Source of the DNA: Micrococcales bacterium UBA7469
GTDB lineage: Bacteria; Actinomycetota; Actinomycetes; Actinomycetales; Microbacteriaceae
NCBI GenBank assembly: GCA_002479805.1
Contig: DLPB01000007.1
Coordinates: 55,528-119,527 of the forward strand
Length of the DNA stretch: 64,000 nt
Reading direction: 5' to 3'
The notes under the pieces were generated by a model, which saw only the letters and a list, made by a program, of their open reading frames with translations, ran no database searches and had not been told where the DNA came from. Below are positions 42,817-50,438 of this stretch, piece by piece. Made by a program: the position numbers and the translations under genes. Within the stretch, counting starts at the first letter, position 1, and every line of letters begins with the position of its first letter.

Positions 42817-43980
42817 CTAGGGTGACAAATCGCAGGATAGGTAGTAATCATTGTTTCCGTCCTCTTCCCATTTATAAACTCCGGGCAAAAAGTTTGGCCC
42901 AGCCCGACAAGGCAGACCCGGCCCGGCAGCCAATGTTGTACTTGTGGACACCAAGATTGACCCTCGGGTTGCGTGCCGTTCGACTATGTACCCGATCTCC
43001 ATCACGGCACCCATGATTGGCCTAACTGTAGTTAGCGCCCCTCCCCCATCCACAAAGACTGCGTCTCCTGGGTTACCAATTGTGGTGTCGAGGTCCCTCA
43101 CTAAACCTTGAGCCGTTACAAAACCCACTCCTCCAGCTGGGATATCTTGAGTCAGTAACCCGACGACAGCCGTAGTGAGGGCTGGATTGGATGCATCGGC
43201 ATAACCCACTGTCATGAGGCCATCGATCGCCCCTGTAATTCTCACGGCCCGACCGTCAAGCAGGGTAGAGGATCCGATGTTCTTCACTGGTATCACGGTT
43301 TCCTGCCCAATTTGGAGGGTAACTTCCCCGCCACCAAGACTGAGGTCCAAGGTTCCGTCCGTTGAGTTCCAACGTAGTCGCCCAATTTGAGGACTCGCTG
43401 AAGTTTGGGTGTCAAATTGGAGGTACCCCAGTCGCTCAAGGAAAGTAAAAGCTGATTGATCTACCCCCACGAATTTGCCACTGGCATCGTAGGTAGCCGG
43501 GCTTTGAGCAAAGACCACCCCGGTTTCACCCTGCGGACCCACTGGACCCATCGGTCCCGTGGCGCCAGGGGGACCCTGTGGGCCCTGTGCACCCGCCAAT
43601 CCGGTTTCGCCCGCTACACCCTGTAGACCCTGAGCGCCTTGAGATCCTGTCTCGCCGGGCTCACCCTGTGGGCCTTGAGCTCCCACCTCGCCTTGGGGTC
43701 CTTGCGGCCCCATTGGTCCGACAGCCCCTCGTTCGCCGGCTATTCCTTGAGCGCCAGCTTGCCCGGCGGGACCAGCTACCGATTCGCTTGATGGAAATTG
43801 AGACCGATTGTTCACACCCTCTTGAGCGGCGGCATTGACTGCGGTGGGTGAACAAGAAGCGGGTTCGATGGCACATTTGACCGCATTCACGCCATTGCTA
43901 TAGCCGACAATGGCACCGCCTACTGTCCCCAACCAAAGCGTTACGGCGCCGACGCCGAACAACAATCCGAACTTTTTCAT
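42817..43980 (-). CDS. Secreted collagen-like repeat protein with phage-fibre-like C-terminal region
   Basis: 387-residue protein starting MKKFGLLFGVGAVTLWLGTV at ATG 43980 (AGGGGAAA upstream). The N-terminal helix (residues 5-28) is a signal or anchor. A 40-residue Cys-bearing linker follows, then 28 uninterrupted Gly-X-Y triplets at residues 70-153 (for example GPQGPQGEVGAQGPQGEPGE), enough for a collagen triple helix. The C-terminal 230 residues form beta-rich segments such as VVGLLTQDIPAGGVGFVTAQ, then GLVRDLDTTIGNPGDAVFVD and GALTTVRPIMGAVMEIGYIV, a pattern I associate with phage tail-fibre and tail-spike trimers. Probably a trimeric surface fibre. Function is unknown. Confidence 0.8.
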   Translation of the reverse strand: MKKFGLLFGVGAVTLWLGTVGGAIVGYSNGVNAVKCAIEPASCSPTAVNAAAQEGVNNRSQFPSSESVAGPAGQAGAQGIAGERGAVGPMGPQGPQGEVGAQGPQGEPGETGSQGAQGLQGVAGETGLAGAQGPQGPPGATGPMGPVGPQGETGVVFAQSPATYDASGKFVGVDQSAFTFLERLGYLQFDTQTSASPQIGRLRWNSTDGTLDLSLGGGEVTLQIGQETVIPVKNIGSSTLLDGRAVRITGAIDGLMTVGYADASNPALTTAVVGLLTQDIPAGGVGFVTAQGLVRDLDTTIGNPGDAVFVDGGGALTTVRPIMGAVMEIGYIVERHATRGSILVSTSTTLAAGPGLPCRAGPNFLPGVYKWEEDGNNDYYLSCDLSP

Positions 43981-44027
43981 TTTCCCCTGCCCCTGCAAGT
44001 CTAGGAGACACCTGCTATTTTGATGCG

Positions 44028-44660
44028 ATGCCCTCGAGCGAAAAATTTGTCGGATTTCTTATTTTGGCGATGGTAATAATCCTCGTCCCAGGACCGAGCG
44101 TGCTTTTTACAATTGGCAGGGCACTAATTCTCGGCACCAAAGCGGCGGTTTTGAGCGTGCTCGGAAATGCCTTCGGAGTAGGAATGCAGATCGTGGTCAT
44201 TTCGCTGGGGCTTGGCGTTGCCATTCAACAATCCGAGCTGCTGTTTCTCGCAATTCGAATCTTTGGCGCTGGCATGATCATCTACCTCGGTATCAAAGCA
44301 ATCTTGTCGCGGGCAGATTTTGACCTCAAACTCAAGGCGGAGCAAACTTCATCAGCCACCGTGGTTCGGCAATCCATCTTGGTGGGAATCACCAATGCCA
44401 AGACCTTCGTGTTTTTCATTGCGGCGCTGCCCTCATTCACTTCTCCTGAGTTGGGAAACCCGGTTGTTCAAATGTTGCTCTTAGGGGCAATATTCAGTGT
44501 CATAGGAACACTCTCGGACTCGGTTTATGCAATAGCCGCCGGCCAGGCGAGAAAATGGTTGGCTGGCTCAAACCAGCGACTGGCTACTTTCCGAGGAATC
44601 GGCGGCATTGCACTCACTTTGCTTGGCTGTTACATGCTCTACGAAGCATTCGTGCATTAG
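44028..44660 (+). CDS. LysE/RhtB family amino acid exporter
   Basis: 210-residue membrane protein with about six helices, the conserved opening GFLILAMVIILVPGPSVLFT, then GRALILGTKAAVLSVLGNAFGVG and the LGIKAILSRAD hinge. The family exports basic or neutral amino acids or homoserine lactones; the substrate here is not determined. The start is ATG 44028. It diverges from the collagen-like gene across 47 bases. Closeness to the arginine and polyamine block suggests, but does not show, export of a basic amino acid. Confidence 0.9.
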   Translation: MPSSEKFVGFLILAMVIILVPGPSVLFTIGRALILGTKAAVLSVLGNAFGVGMQIVVISLGLGVAIQQSELLFLAIRIFGAGMIIYLGIKAILSRADFDLKLKAEQTSSATVVRQSILVGITNAKTFVFFIAALPSFTSPELGNPVVQMLLLGAIFSVIGTLSDSVYAIAAGQARKWLAGSNQRLATFRGIGGIALTLLGCYMLYEAFVH

Positions 44661-44689
44661 CCTGGCAAAATAAAAAAGCGGTTGTGAGC

Positions 44690-44869
44690 AAACTGAGCTA
44701 AGCTCCAATTAATGAGCAAAGGAACTCATTGCGTCGTAGAACGCTTTTCCACCTCGGTGGCAACTCTTTTCCTTCGGCGAACGAATGCATCAAATGATGC
44801 ATCCGCCATTTCGAGTTTTAACTCCTAGAACCATTCGATGCCAAGCATCGAGCGAAAGTAAAAATCCTT
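44690..44869 (+). promoter_or_regulatory. Hairpin-rich leader of the DEAD-box helicase gene
   Basis: About 180 bases after the LysE stop hold a chain of inverted repeats: GAGCT-A-AGCTC (44695-44705), AATGAG/CTCATT with an eight-base loop (44711-44730), CCACC-TC-GGTGG (44749-44760), ATGCATC-AAAT-GATGCAT (44785-44802), GAGTT-TT-AACTC (44813-44824) and CGATGC-CAA-GCATCG (44836-44850). The last ends 19 bases before the helicase ATG. Together they suggest a structured 5' untranslated region that could control helicase expression, as leaders of cold-shock genes do. The Shine-Dalgarno is weak, consistent with regulation. Role inferred. Confidence 0.5.
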
Positions 44870-46234
44870 ATGTCACAAAAATCATTTATCGACCTTGGCG
44901 TGCCGGTCGCGATCGCAGATGCCCTGAGCGAGCAGGGAATTGATTCTCCATTCCCGATCCAGGTCGACACCTTGCCAGACACCTTGGCTGGACGCGATGT
45001 CTTGGGCCGCGGCAAGACCGGCTCAGGTAAAACCCTGGCCTTTAGCATTCCTATGGTCGCCAGACTGGCTAGTAAGCGCTCCCCTTCGGATCGCAAACCG
45101 CGCGGCTTGATTCTTGCTCCGACCCGCGAGCTAGCAACCCAGATCACTCAAACCCTGCAGCCCTTGGCGGAGGCGATGAACTTGCGCGTCACCACCATCT
45201 TCGGCGGTATTTCGCAAAACCGACAGGTGCAGGCCCTAAAGAACGGTGTCGAGATCATCGTCGCAACCCCGGGTCGCGTCGAAGACCTGATGAGTCAGGG
45301 CTTCCTAAAACTCGACTCCATTGAGATCACAGTGTTGGATGAGGCTGATCACATGGCAGACCTGGGCTTTTTGCCCGGCGTCACCAGAATCTTGAACGCC
45401 ACACCGCAGGGTGGTCAGCGTTTGCTGTTTTCCGCAACATTGGATAACGGTGTAAACAAGTTGGTGGACAAATTCCTCTCGAACCAAGTTTTGCACTCGG
45501 TCGACGAGGCCAACTCTCCCGTTGCTCAGATGACTCACCATGTCTTTGAGGCAGCCGACGCTCAGTCAAAAAAGCAGTTGGTGCAGGCCCTTGCCTCTGG
45601 CACCGGGCGAAGAATCTTGTTCATGAGAACCAAGCACAACGCTAAAAAGCTGGCCAAGACTCTAACTCAAGCAGGCATTCCGGCGGTTGATCTGCACGGC
45701 AACCTTTCGCAGCCCGCAAGAGATCGAAATCTAGCTGCGTTCAGTGAGGGCAAGGTGAAGGTATTGGTCGCAACCGACGTAGCTGCCCGCGGTGTGCACG
45801 TTGACTTTGTGGACCTAGTAGTTCACGTTGACCCACCCGCTGAACACAAGGCATACCTTCACCGCTCCGGTAGAACTGCCCGCGCCGGGGCAACCGGAGA
45901 CGTGGTCACAATTTCCCTTCCAGAGCAGCGCAAGGACGTTTCTGACCTGCTGAGAATGGCCAAGATTGACCTGACACCGATCCGCGTCAATACAAAATCC
46001 GAAGAGGTTGTTGCCCTAATTGGTGAGGTTGCGCCTTATGTGAAGCCAGTAGCCGAAGCGCCAAAGCAGCAAGGTGGTGGCACATCAACCGGTCGTAATG
46101 CTCAGCGCAAACGAGCTCTGAAGGAGCAGGGCAGAGCTCAAACTCAGCCTGGCAAGCCAAAGGGCCAGGGCAAGCCCCAAGATCGTCCAGCTCGACCCGC
46201 AAACGCTAATCGCAGTCGACAGCGAGCTCGGTAG
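44870..46234 (+). CDS. DEAD-box RNA helicase
   Basis: 454-residue ATP-dependent RNA helicase of the RhlE/DeaD-like group. The Q-motif region SFIDLGVPVAIADALSEQGI precedes Walker A GKTGSGKT at residues 48-55 (with GK where most members have AxT). DEAD is at 157-160 in VLDEADHMADLGF, SAT in LLFSATLD, and motif VI in HRSGRTARAG. The C-terminal tail from about residue 405 is basic and low in complexity (GRNAQRKRALKEQGRA onward), probably an RNA-binding extension. Likely roles are ribosome assembly and RNA unwinding at low temperature. It ends four bases from the convergent UPF0114 gene. Confidence 0.95.
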   Translation: MSQKSFIDLGVPVAIADALSEQGIDSPFPIQVDTLPDTLAGRDVLGRGKTGSGKTLAFSIPMVARLASKRSPSDRKPRGLILAPTRELATQITQTLQPLAEAMNLRVTTIFGGISQNRQVQALKNGVEIIVATPGRVEDLMSQGFLKLDSIEITVLDEADHMADLGFLPGVTRILNATPQGGQRLLFSATLDNGVNKLVDKFLSNQVLHSVDEANSPVAQMTHHVFEAADAQSKKQLVQALASGTGRRILFMRTKHNAKKLAKTLTQAGIPAVDLHGNLSQPARDRNLAAFSEGKVKVLVATDVAARGVHVDFVDLVVHVDPPAEHKAYLHRSGRTARAGATGDVVTISLPEQRKDVSDLLRMAKIDLTPIRVNTKSEEVVALIGEVAPYVKPVAEAPKQQGGGTSTGRNAQRKRALKEQGRAQTQPGKPKGQGKPQDRPARPANANRSRQRAR

Positions 46235-46238
46235 CTAG

Positions 46239-46721
46239 TCAGGCCTTGGTTTTGGGCGCGTCTTTGCCGGGCTTCTTGGTGGCGTAGGCGAATAGCGCTA
46301 GGCCTGCAACAAGTGCTCCGGCTGCAACACCGTAAGAGATGACATCGGCACCGCGCTTGGAATCGACAAAGATGCCAACGAACACCACGGCGATGATGGC
46401 AACGACTACTCCGATGAGTTTGGATTTGAGATCATCTAGATCTCTTACCTGCAACCAAGCTGGAACTTCGATTTCAGAGTCCACAAACAATTCGTAAAGA
46501 CCGTAGCCAATCACCAGCAGCACGGTGCCGAGCAAGATCGCATCAACGGCAGTCAATACCTCAACGATGGTGTCCTTTAAATACGCTCGGTTGATTACGG
46601 CGTCATAGACCACTTGGATCATGGCAACTGATCCGCGAAGCATTAGCAGCAGTGCTCCAATAATTGATGCCACCGCGGGAATGATTACCGCGTATCTGGT
46701 GAGGCCGAGAAGTTTGCGCAT
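46239..46721 (-). CDS. UPF0114 (YqhA) family membrane protein
   Basis: 160-residue membrane protein with four hydrophobic helices (about residues 10-33, 55-80, 103-125, 130-150). The hallmark DAILLGTVLLVIGYGLYELF precedes a loop VPAWLQVRDLDDLKSKLIGV, typical of the YqhA family, whose function is unknown. The C-terminal tail TKKPGKDAPKTKA is basic. ATG 46721 is the start. It lies downstream of tRNA-Arg on the same strand, 43 bases from the tRNA 3' end. Confidence 0.85.
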   Translation of the reverse strand: MRKLLGLTRYAVIIPAVASIIGALLLMLRGSVAMIQVVYDAVINRAYLKDTIVEVLTAVDAILLGTVLLVIGYGLYELFVDSEIEVPAWLQVRDLDDLKSKLIGVVVAIIAVVFVGIFVDSKRGADVISYGVAAGALVAGLALFAYATKKPGKDAPKTKA

Positions 46722-46764
46722 GGGCTCAGTTATAGCATCAATAAGGGCTTACGGGCTATGAAAG

Positions 46765-46837
46765 CGCCCTCGGCAGGAATCGAACCTGCGACCAAGAGAT
46801 TAGAAGGCTCTTGCTCTATCCACTGAGCTACGAGGGC
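46765..46837 (-). tRNA. tRNA-Arg (anticodon TCT)
   Basis: Minus-strand cloverleaf: acceptor GCCCTCG pairs with CGAGGGC, the D arm is AGCTCAGTGGATAGAGC, the anticodon stem AGAGC/TCTCT-type (one G-T allowed) encloses CTTCTAA with anticodon TCT, and the T arm is GCAGGTTCGATTCCTGC. The discriminator is G and CCA is not encoded. It reads AGA and AGG codons. Confidence 0.95.
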
Positions 46838-46846
46838 AAGAAGCCA

Positions 46847-46876
46847 ATTCTATTGCCCCGAGATGGTTAGAGTTAA
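46847..46876 (-). promoter_or_regulatory. Likely promoter of tRNA-Arg
   Basis: On the minus strand, TTAACT at 46876-46871, an 18-base spacer and TAGAAT at 46852-46847, ending nine bases before the mature tRNA. The same TAGAAT hexamer occurs before tRNA-Gly (15010-15015) and tRNA-His (54602-54607). Motif-based. Confidence 0.45.
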
Positions 46877-46910
46877 ACCTGCAAATTTCATTCCGCTTGC
46901 TAGGGGACCA

Positions 46911-49900
46911 ATGTCGCTTTCCACCACTCAAATTCCTGCAGTTCAGGGCCGCGAAGAGCTGATTGAGGCGACCATCGCCCAAACACAAAGCTGGATTGAG
47001 CAGGCAGCCAAACTCCCGACCCCAAAAGCCTCGCAGCGCCTGGCTGGCTTGCTGCAGGACCCGAATGGACTTGAGTTTGCAGTCGGCTTCGTGGATGGCG
47101 TAATTCGCCCGGAGGACAAAACCGTTGCTGCCAAGAACCTCTACCAACTTCGAAAGCTCACTCCAAAGTTTCTACCAATAGGTCTACGCGCTCTAATTGG
47201 TCTGGGCGCAATCTTCGCACCGGCATTCCCTTTTATCGTGGTACCAATTGCTCGCAAGGTGCTGCGCAAGATGGTAAGCCACCTGGTTATCGACGCGTCG
47301 ATGGGCAAGCTGGGCCCTGCGCTCCGAAGAATAAGAAATACTGGCGCAAAACTGAACATCAATTTGTTGGGCGAAGCAGTTCTCGGTGATCTTGAAGCTA
47401 AGCGCAGACTAAATAAGACTGCTGAGCTGCTGACTCGTAAAGACATCGACTACGTGTCCCTAAAGGTTTCCGCCACCACTGCACCGCATTCCAAGTGGGC
47501 ATTTGATGAAAATGTCACCGAGGTTGTGGAGCGACTGACTCCGCTTTACGAGTTGGCGATGCGTGATGGGGCAAACAAGTTCATCAACTTGGACATGGAG
47601 GAATACCACGACCTAGACCTAACCATCGAGGTTTTCAAACGCATTCTGTCCAAGCCGCAATTCAAAAACCTGTCCGCCGGAATCGTGCTGCAGGCCTACC
47701 TGCCAGATGCGCTGCGCGCCATGATCGACCTGCAGCAGTGGGCGGCTCTTCGAGTACTCGCCGGTGGCGCTGCGATAAAGGTTCGCGTCGTAAAGGGAGC
47801 GAATTTGCCGATGGAGCAGGTGGATGCCGAAATGCACGGTTGGCCACTTGCCACCGTTGATTCCAAAGCCGCAGCCGATGCCAATTACAAGCGGGTCTTG
47901 AACTACGCGCTAACTCCGGAGCGCATTCAGAATGTTCGAATCGGTGTTGCCGGTCACAACCTTTTCGACCTTGCTTTTGCCTGGACCCTCTCGCAGCAAC
48001 GCGGCATTGTGGACGGCATGGACGTCGAAATGCTTTTGGGCATGGCTCCGGCCCAGGCAGAGGTAGTTCGCAAGAGCGTTGGTTCGCTTGTGCTCTATAC
48101 CCCGGTGGTTCATCCGCAGGAATTTGATGTGGCCATCGCCTACCTGATCAGAAGGCTGGAGGAAGGTGCCAGCAAGGAGAACTTCCTCTCCAATGCCTTC
48201 CAGTTGAGCAAGCAAGAGTCCTTCGAGATTGAGAAGAACCGCTTTGTCAGCTCAATGGCGATGCTCGACCAAGAAGTACCAATCCCGAATCGCCTTCAGG
48301 ACCGCCGCAATGATTCTGCCGTGGTGCCGGCAAACGGCTTTGAAAACGCTCCCGATACCGATCCGGCTCTAGCTGGCAATCGAATCTGGGCCTACGAGAT
48401 CATCAAGCGCTCGGCATCTTCTCGATTGGGCAAAGTCGAAGTCGAGCAGCAATACATCGAGTCTGAGGCGGCTCTGAATCAGGCGATTGCGACCGCCGAG
48501 AATGCCGGAATCGAGTGGGGCAAGCGAGACCCCTATGAGCGATCCAGCATCCTGCACCAAATCGGTGTCCTGCTAGAGCGCAAACGTGGCGACCTCATTG
48601 AAGTTGCAATGAGCGAGACCGGCAAAGGTTTTGACCAGGCGGATGCAGAAGTTTCAGAGGCTATTGACTTTGCTCACTACTATGCGGAGCAGGCGAAGAA
48701 TCTTGCAAACCTAGATGGCGCGGTTGCAAAACCGCGTCGAGTAACTCTGGTTACTCCCCCGTGGAACTTCCCAATTGCGATTCCTGCCGGTAGCGCGCTA
48801 GCCGCGATCGCCGCTGGATCTGCAGTGGTCTTCAAGCCGGCTGGGCAGGCAGCTCGCTGCGGTGCAGTGGTGGCCAGGTTGCTGAATGAGGTGTTACCAG
48901 CCGGGGTCCTAGTCCCGATTCAGCTCGAGGAGCGCGCACTCGGTGCTCAGCTGATCTCCCACCCGGATGTCGATCAGGTGATTCTCACCGGTGGCTTTGA
49001 AACCGCACAGCTGTTCCGTAAGTTCAACCCAAATCTGAAGTTGTTCGCAGAGACCAGCGGTAAGAACGCAATCATCGTCACACCAAACGCCGACCTAGAC
49101 CTCGCCGTCAAAGACATTGCTTACAGCGCCTTTGGGCACGCTGGTCAAAAGTGTTCGGCAGCATCGCTGGTAATTCTGGTTGGTTCGGTTGCCAAATCGA
49201 AGCGCTTTATGCGACAGCTAGAAGACGCCGTGAAATCAATTCACGTTGCTCACCCTCAAGATCCAATGGCTCAGATGGGTCCGGTCATTGAAGCGCCGCA
49301 GGGCAAGTTGCTCGAGGGTCTAACTAGTTTGGAAAAGGGCGAGAGCTGGCTATTGGAGCCGAAGAAATTGGACGACTCTGGAAAGCTTTGGTCTCCGGGT
49401 ATTCGAGTTGGAGTTCGCCCAGGTTCAAAGTCACACCTAACCGAATACTTCGGTCCAATGCTTTCGATCATGACCGCGCGGAGTTTAGAAGATGCAATCT
49501 CGCTGCAAAACTCGGTCGATTATGGCCTAACCGCAGGCTTGCACTCTCTGGACCCAGTAGAGATCAACGACTGGATCGCCAAAGTTCAAGCCGGAAACCT
49601 ATACGTAAATCGCACCATCACCGGTGCGATTGTGCAGCGCCAGCCCTTCGGAGGTTGGAAGCGCAGTTCGATTGGACCAACCGCAAAAGCTGGTGGTCCG
49701 AACTACCTTGCAACCCTCACGGATTTCGGCAGCAAACAGGCAAGTGCTCGCGAGGTCATCAAAGACAAGCAACTACTGCAGCTTCTTGCGCTAGCGGCAG
49801 CAAGTGAGTTGACCGACGGCGAAGTTGAATCGCTCACCCGTGGTCTGCAGAATGACCTAGCGACTTTGCGCGATTACTTCACGCAGAGCACTGATCCAAG

Positions 49901-50342
49901 CGGACTCAAGAGCGAAATCAACGTGCTTCGCTACCTTCGATCGAACTGCGAACTTCGAATCAGCGAGTCGGCATCAAGGTATGACTCGTGGAGATCAATT
50001 GCGACCGTGGCAGCTCTGGGTAATGGCACTGTTTCAGCCTTCGAGATTCCAGATCGGCTTCTCAAGCCGCTTCGCAAGCTCGGTATTGAGATCAAGATCG
50101 AGTCTGAGCAGCAGTGGCTTGACCGTATTCGTGGCTCGCAGAGCAGAGTTCGTTGGATTGGAGCCAGCGCAACAAACGCACCCGACTCGCCTTTGGCCAG
50201 CTGTGAAATTGCGATTTACGATCAAAAACCAACTGAATCTGGATACCTAGAGCTACTTCCCTACTTCAAGGAGCAGGCTGTGACGATTACCGCGCACCGC
50301 TTCGGTAACCCGGTTAGGTTTATCAAGTCCCTGAAGTTCTAG
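46911..50342 (+). CDS. putA: Bifunctional proline dehydrogenase / glutamate-semialdehyde dehydrogenase
   Basis: Oxidises proline to glutamate in two steps within one chain of 1143 residues. The FAD-dependent PRODH barrel occupies roughly residues 100-430 (MEEYHDLDLT, LQAYLPDAL, KVRVVKGANL, then GVAGHNLFDLAFA). The aldehyde dehydrogenase half has PPWNFPIAIPAG, Glu714 in FAETSGKNAI and catalytic Cys748 in GHAGQKCSAAS. A C-terminal 150-residue tail follows. No N-terminal ribbon-helix-helix DNA-binding domain is present, so it does not autoregulate. I use ATG 46911, which follows AGGGGA, over ATG 46863. A terminator follows at 50355. It diverges from tRNA-Arg. Confidence 0.95.
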   Translation: MSLSTTQIPAVQGREELIEATIAQTQSWIEQAAKLPTPKASQRLAGLLQDPNGLEFAVGFVDGVIRPEDKTVAAKNLYQLRKLTPKFLPIGLRALIGLGAIFAPAFPFIVVPIARKVLRKMVSHLVIDASMGKLGPALRRIRNTGAKLNINLLGEAVLGDLEAKRRLNKTAELLTRKDIDYVSLKVSATTAPHSKWAFDENVTEVVERLTPLYELAMRDGANKFINLDMEEYHDLDLTIEVFKRILSKPQFKNLSAGIVLQAYLPDALRAMIDLQQWAALRVLAGGAAIKVRVVKGANLPMEQVDAEMHGWPLATVDSKAAADANYKRVLNYALTPERIQNVRIGVAGHNLFDLAFAWTLSQQRGIVDGMDVEMLLGMAPAQAEVVRKSVGSLVLYTPVVHPQEFDVAIAYLIRRLEEGASKENFLSNAFQLSKQESFEIEKNRFVSSMAMLDQEVPIPNRLQDRRNDSAVVPANGFENAPDTDPALAGNRIWAYEIIKRSASSRLGKVEVEQQYIESEAALNQAIATAENAGIEWGKRDPYERSSILHQIGVLLERKRGDLIEVAMSETGKGFDQADAEVSEAIDFAHYYAEQAKNLANLDGAVAKPRRVTLVTPPWNFPIAIPAGSALAAIAAGSAVVFKPAGQAARCGAVVARLLNEVLPAGVLVPIQLEERALGAQLISHPDVDQVILTGGFETAQLFRKFNPNLKLFAETSGKNAIIVTPNADLDLAVKDIAYSAFGHAGQKCSAASLVILVGSVAKSKRFMRQLEDAVKSIHVAHPQDPMAQMGPVIEAPQGKLLEGLTSLEKGESWLLEPKKLDDSGKLWSPGIRVGVRPGSKSHLTEYFGPMLSIMTARSLEDAISLQNSVDYGLTAGLHSLDPVEINDWIAKVQAGNLYVNRTITGAIVQRQPFGGWKRSSIGPTAKAGGPNYLATLTDFGSKQASAREVIKDKQLLQLLALAAASELTDGEVESLTRGLQNDLATLRDYFTQSTDPSGLKSEINVLRYLRSNCELRISESASRYDSWRSIATVAALGNGTVSAFEIPDRLLKPLRKLGIEIKIESEQQWLDRIRGSQSRVRWIGASATNAPDSPLASCEIAIYDQKPTESGYLELLPYFKEQAVTITAHRFGNPVRFIKSLKF

Positions 50343-50354
50343 GTAGCCAGTTCT

Positions 50355-50380
50355 CCCCAGCCCACAATTACTGGGGTTTT
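50355..50380 (+). terminator. Rho-independent terminator after putA
   Basis: CCCCAG-CCCACAATTA-CTGGGG followed by TTTT, starting 13 bases beyond the putA stop. Six-base GC-rich stem, ten-base loop, short T run. It separates putA from the RND permease gene. Confidence 0.65.
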
Positions 50381-50438
50381 GGGAGTAATCTTGCTAGTTG
50401 GCTGTTTTATATAGTCACCTAAACATTCGAGGTTGATT

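Noticed and set aside
43516..43774. DNA tandem repeat or CRISPR-like array
   Set aside because: The periodicity comes from Gly-X-Y codons (nine-base rhythm) of the collagen-like gene, with no spacer/repeat structure.
42346..44660. A mobile or prophage island around the phage-fibre-like gene
   Set aside because: No integrase, terminase, attachment repeat or composition shift is visible; neighbours are ordinary chromosomal genes.
46863..46910. Earlier ATG start for putA
   Set aside because: It has no ribosome-binding site, while ATG 46911 follows AGGGGA at proper spacing.
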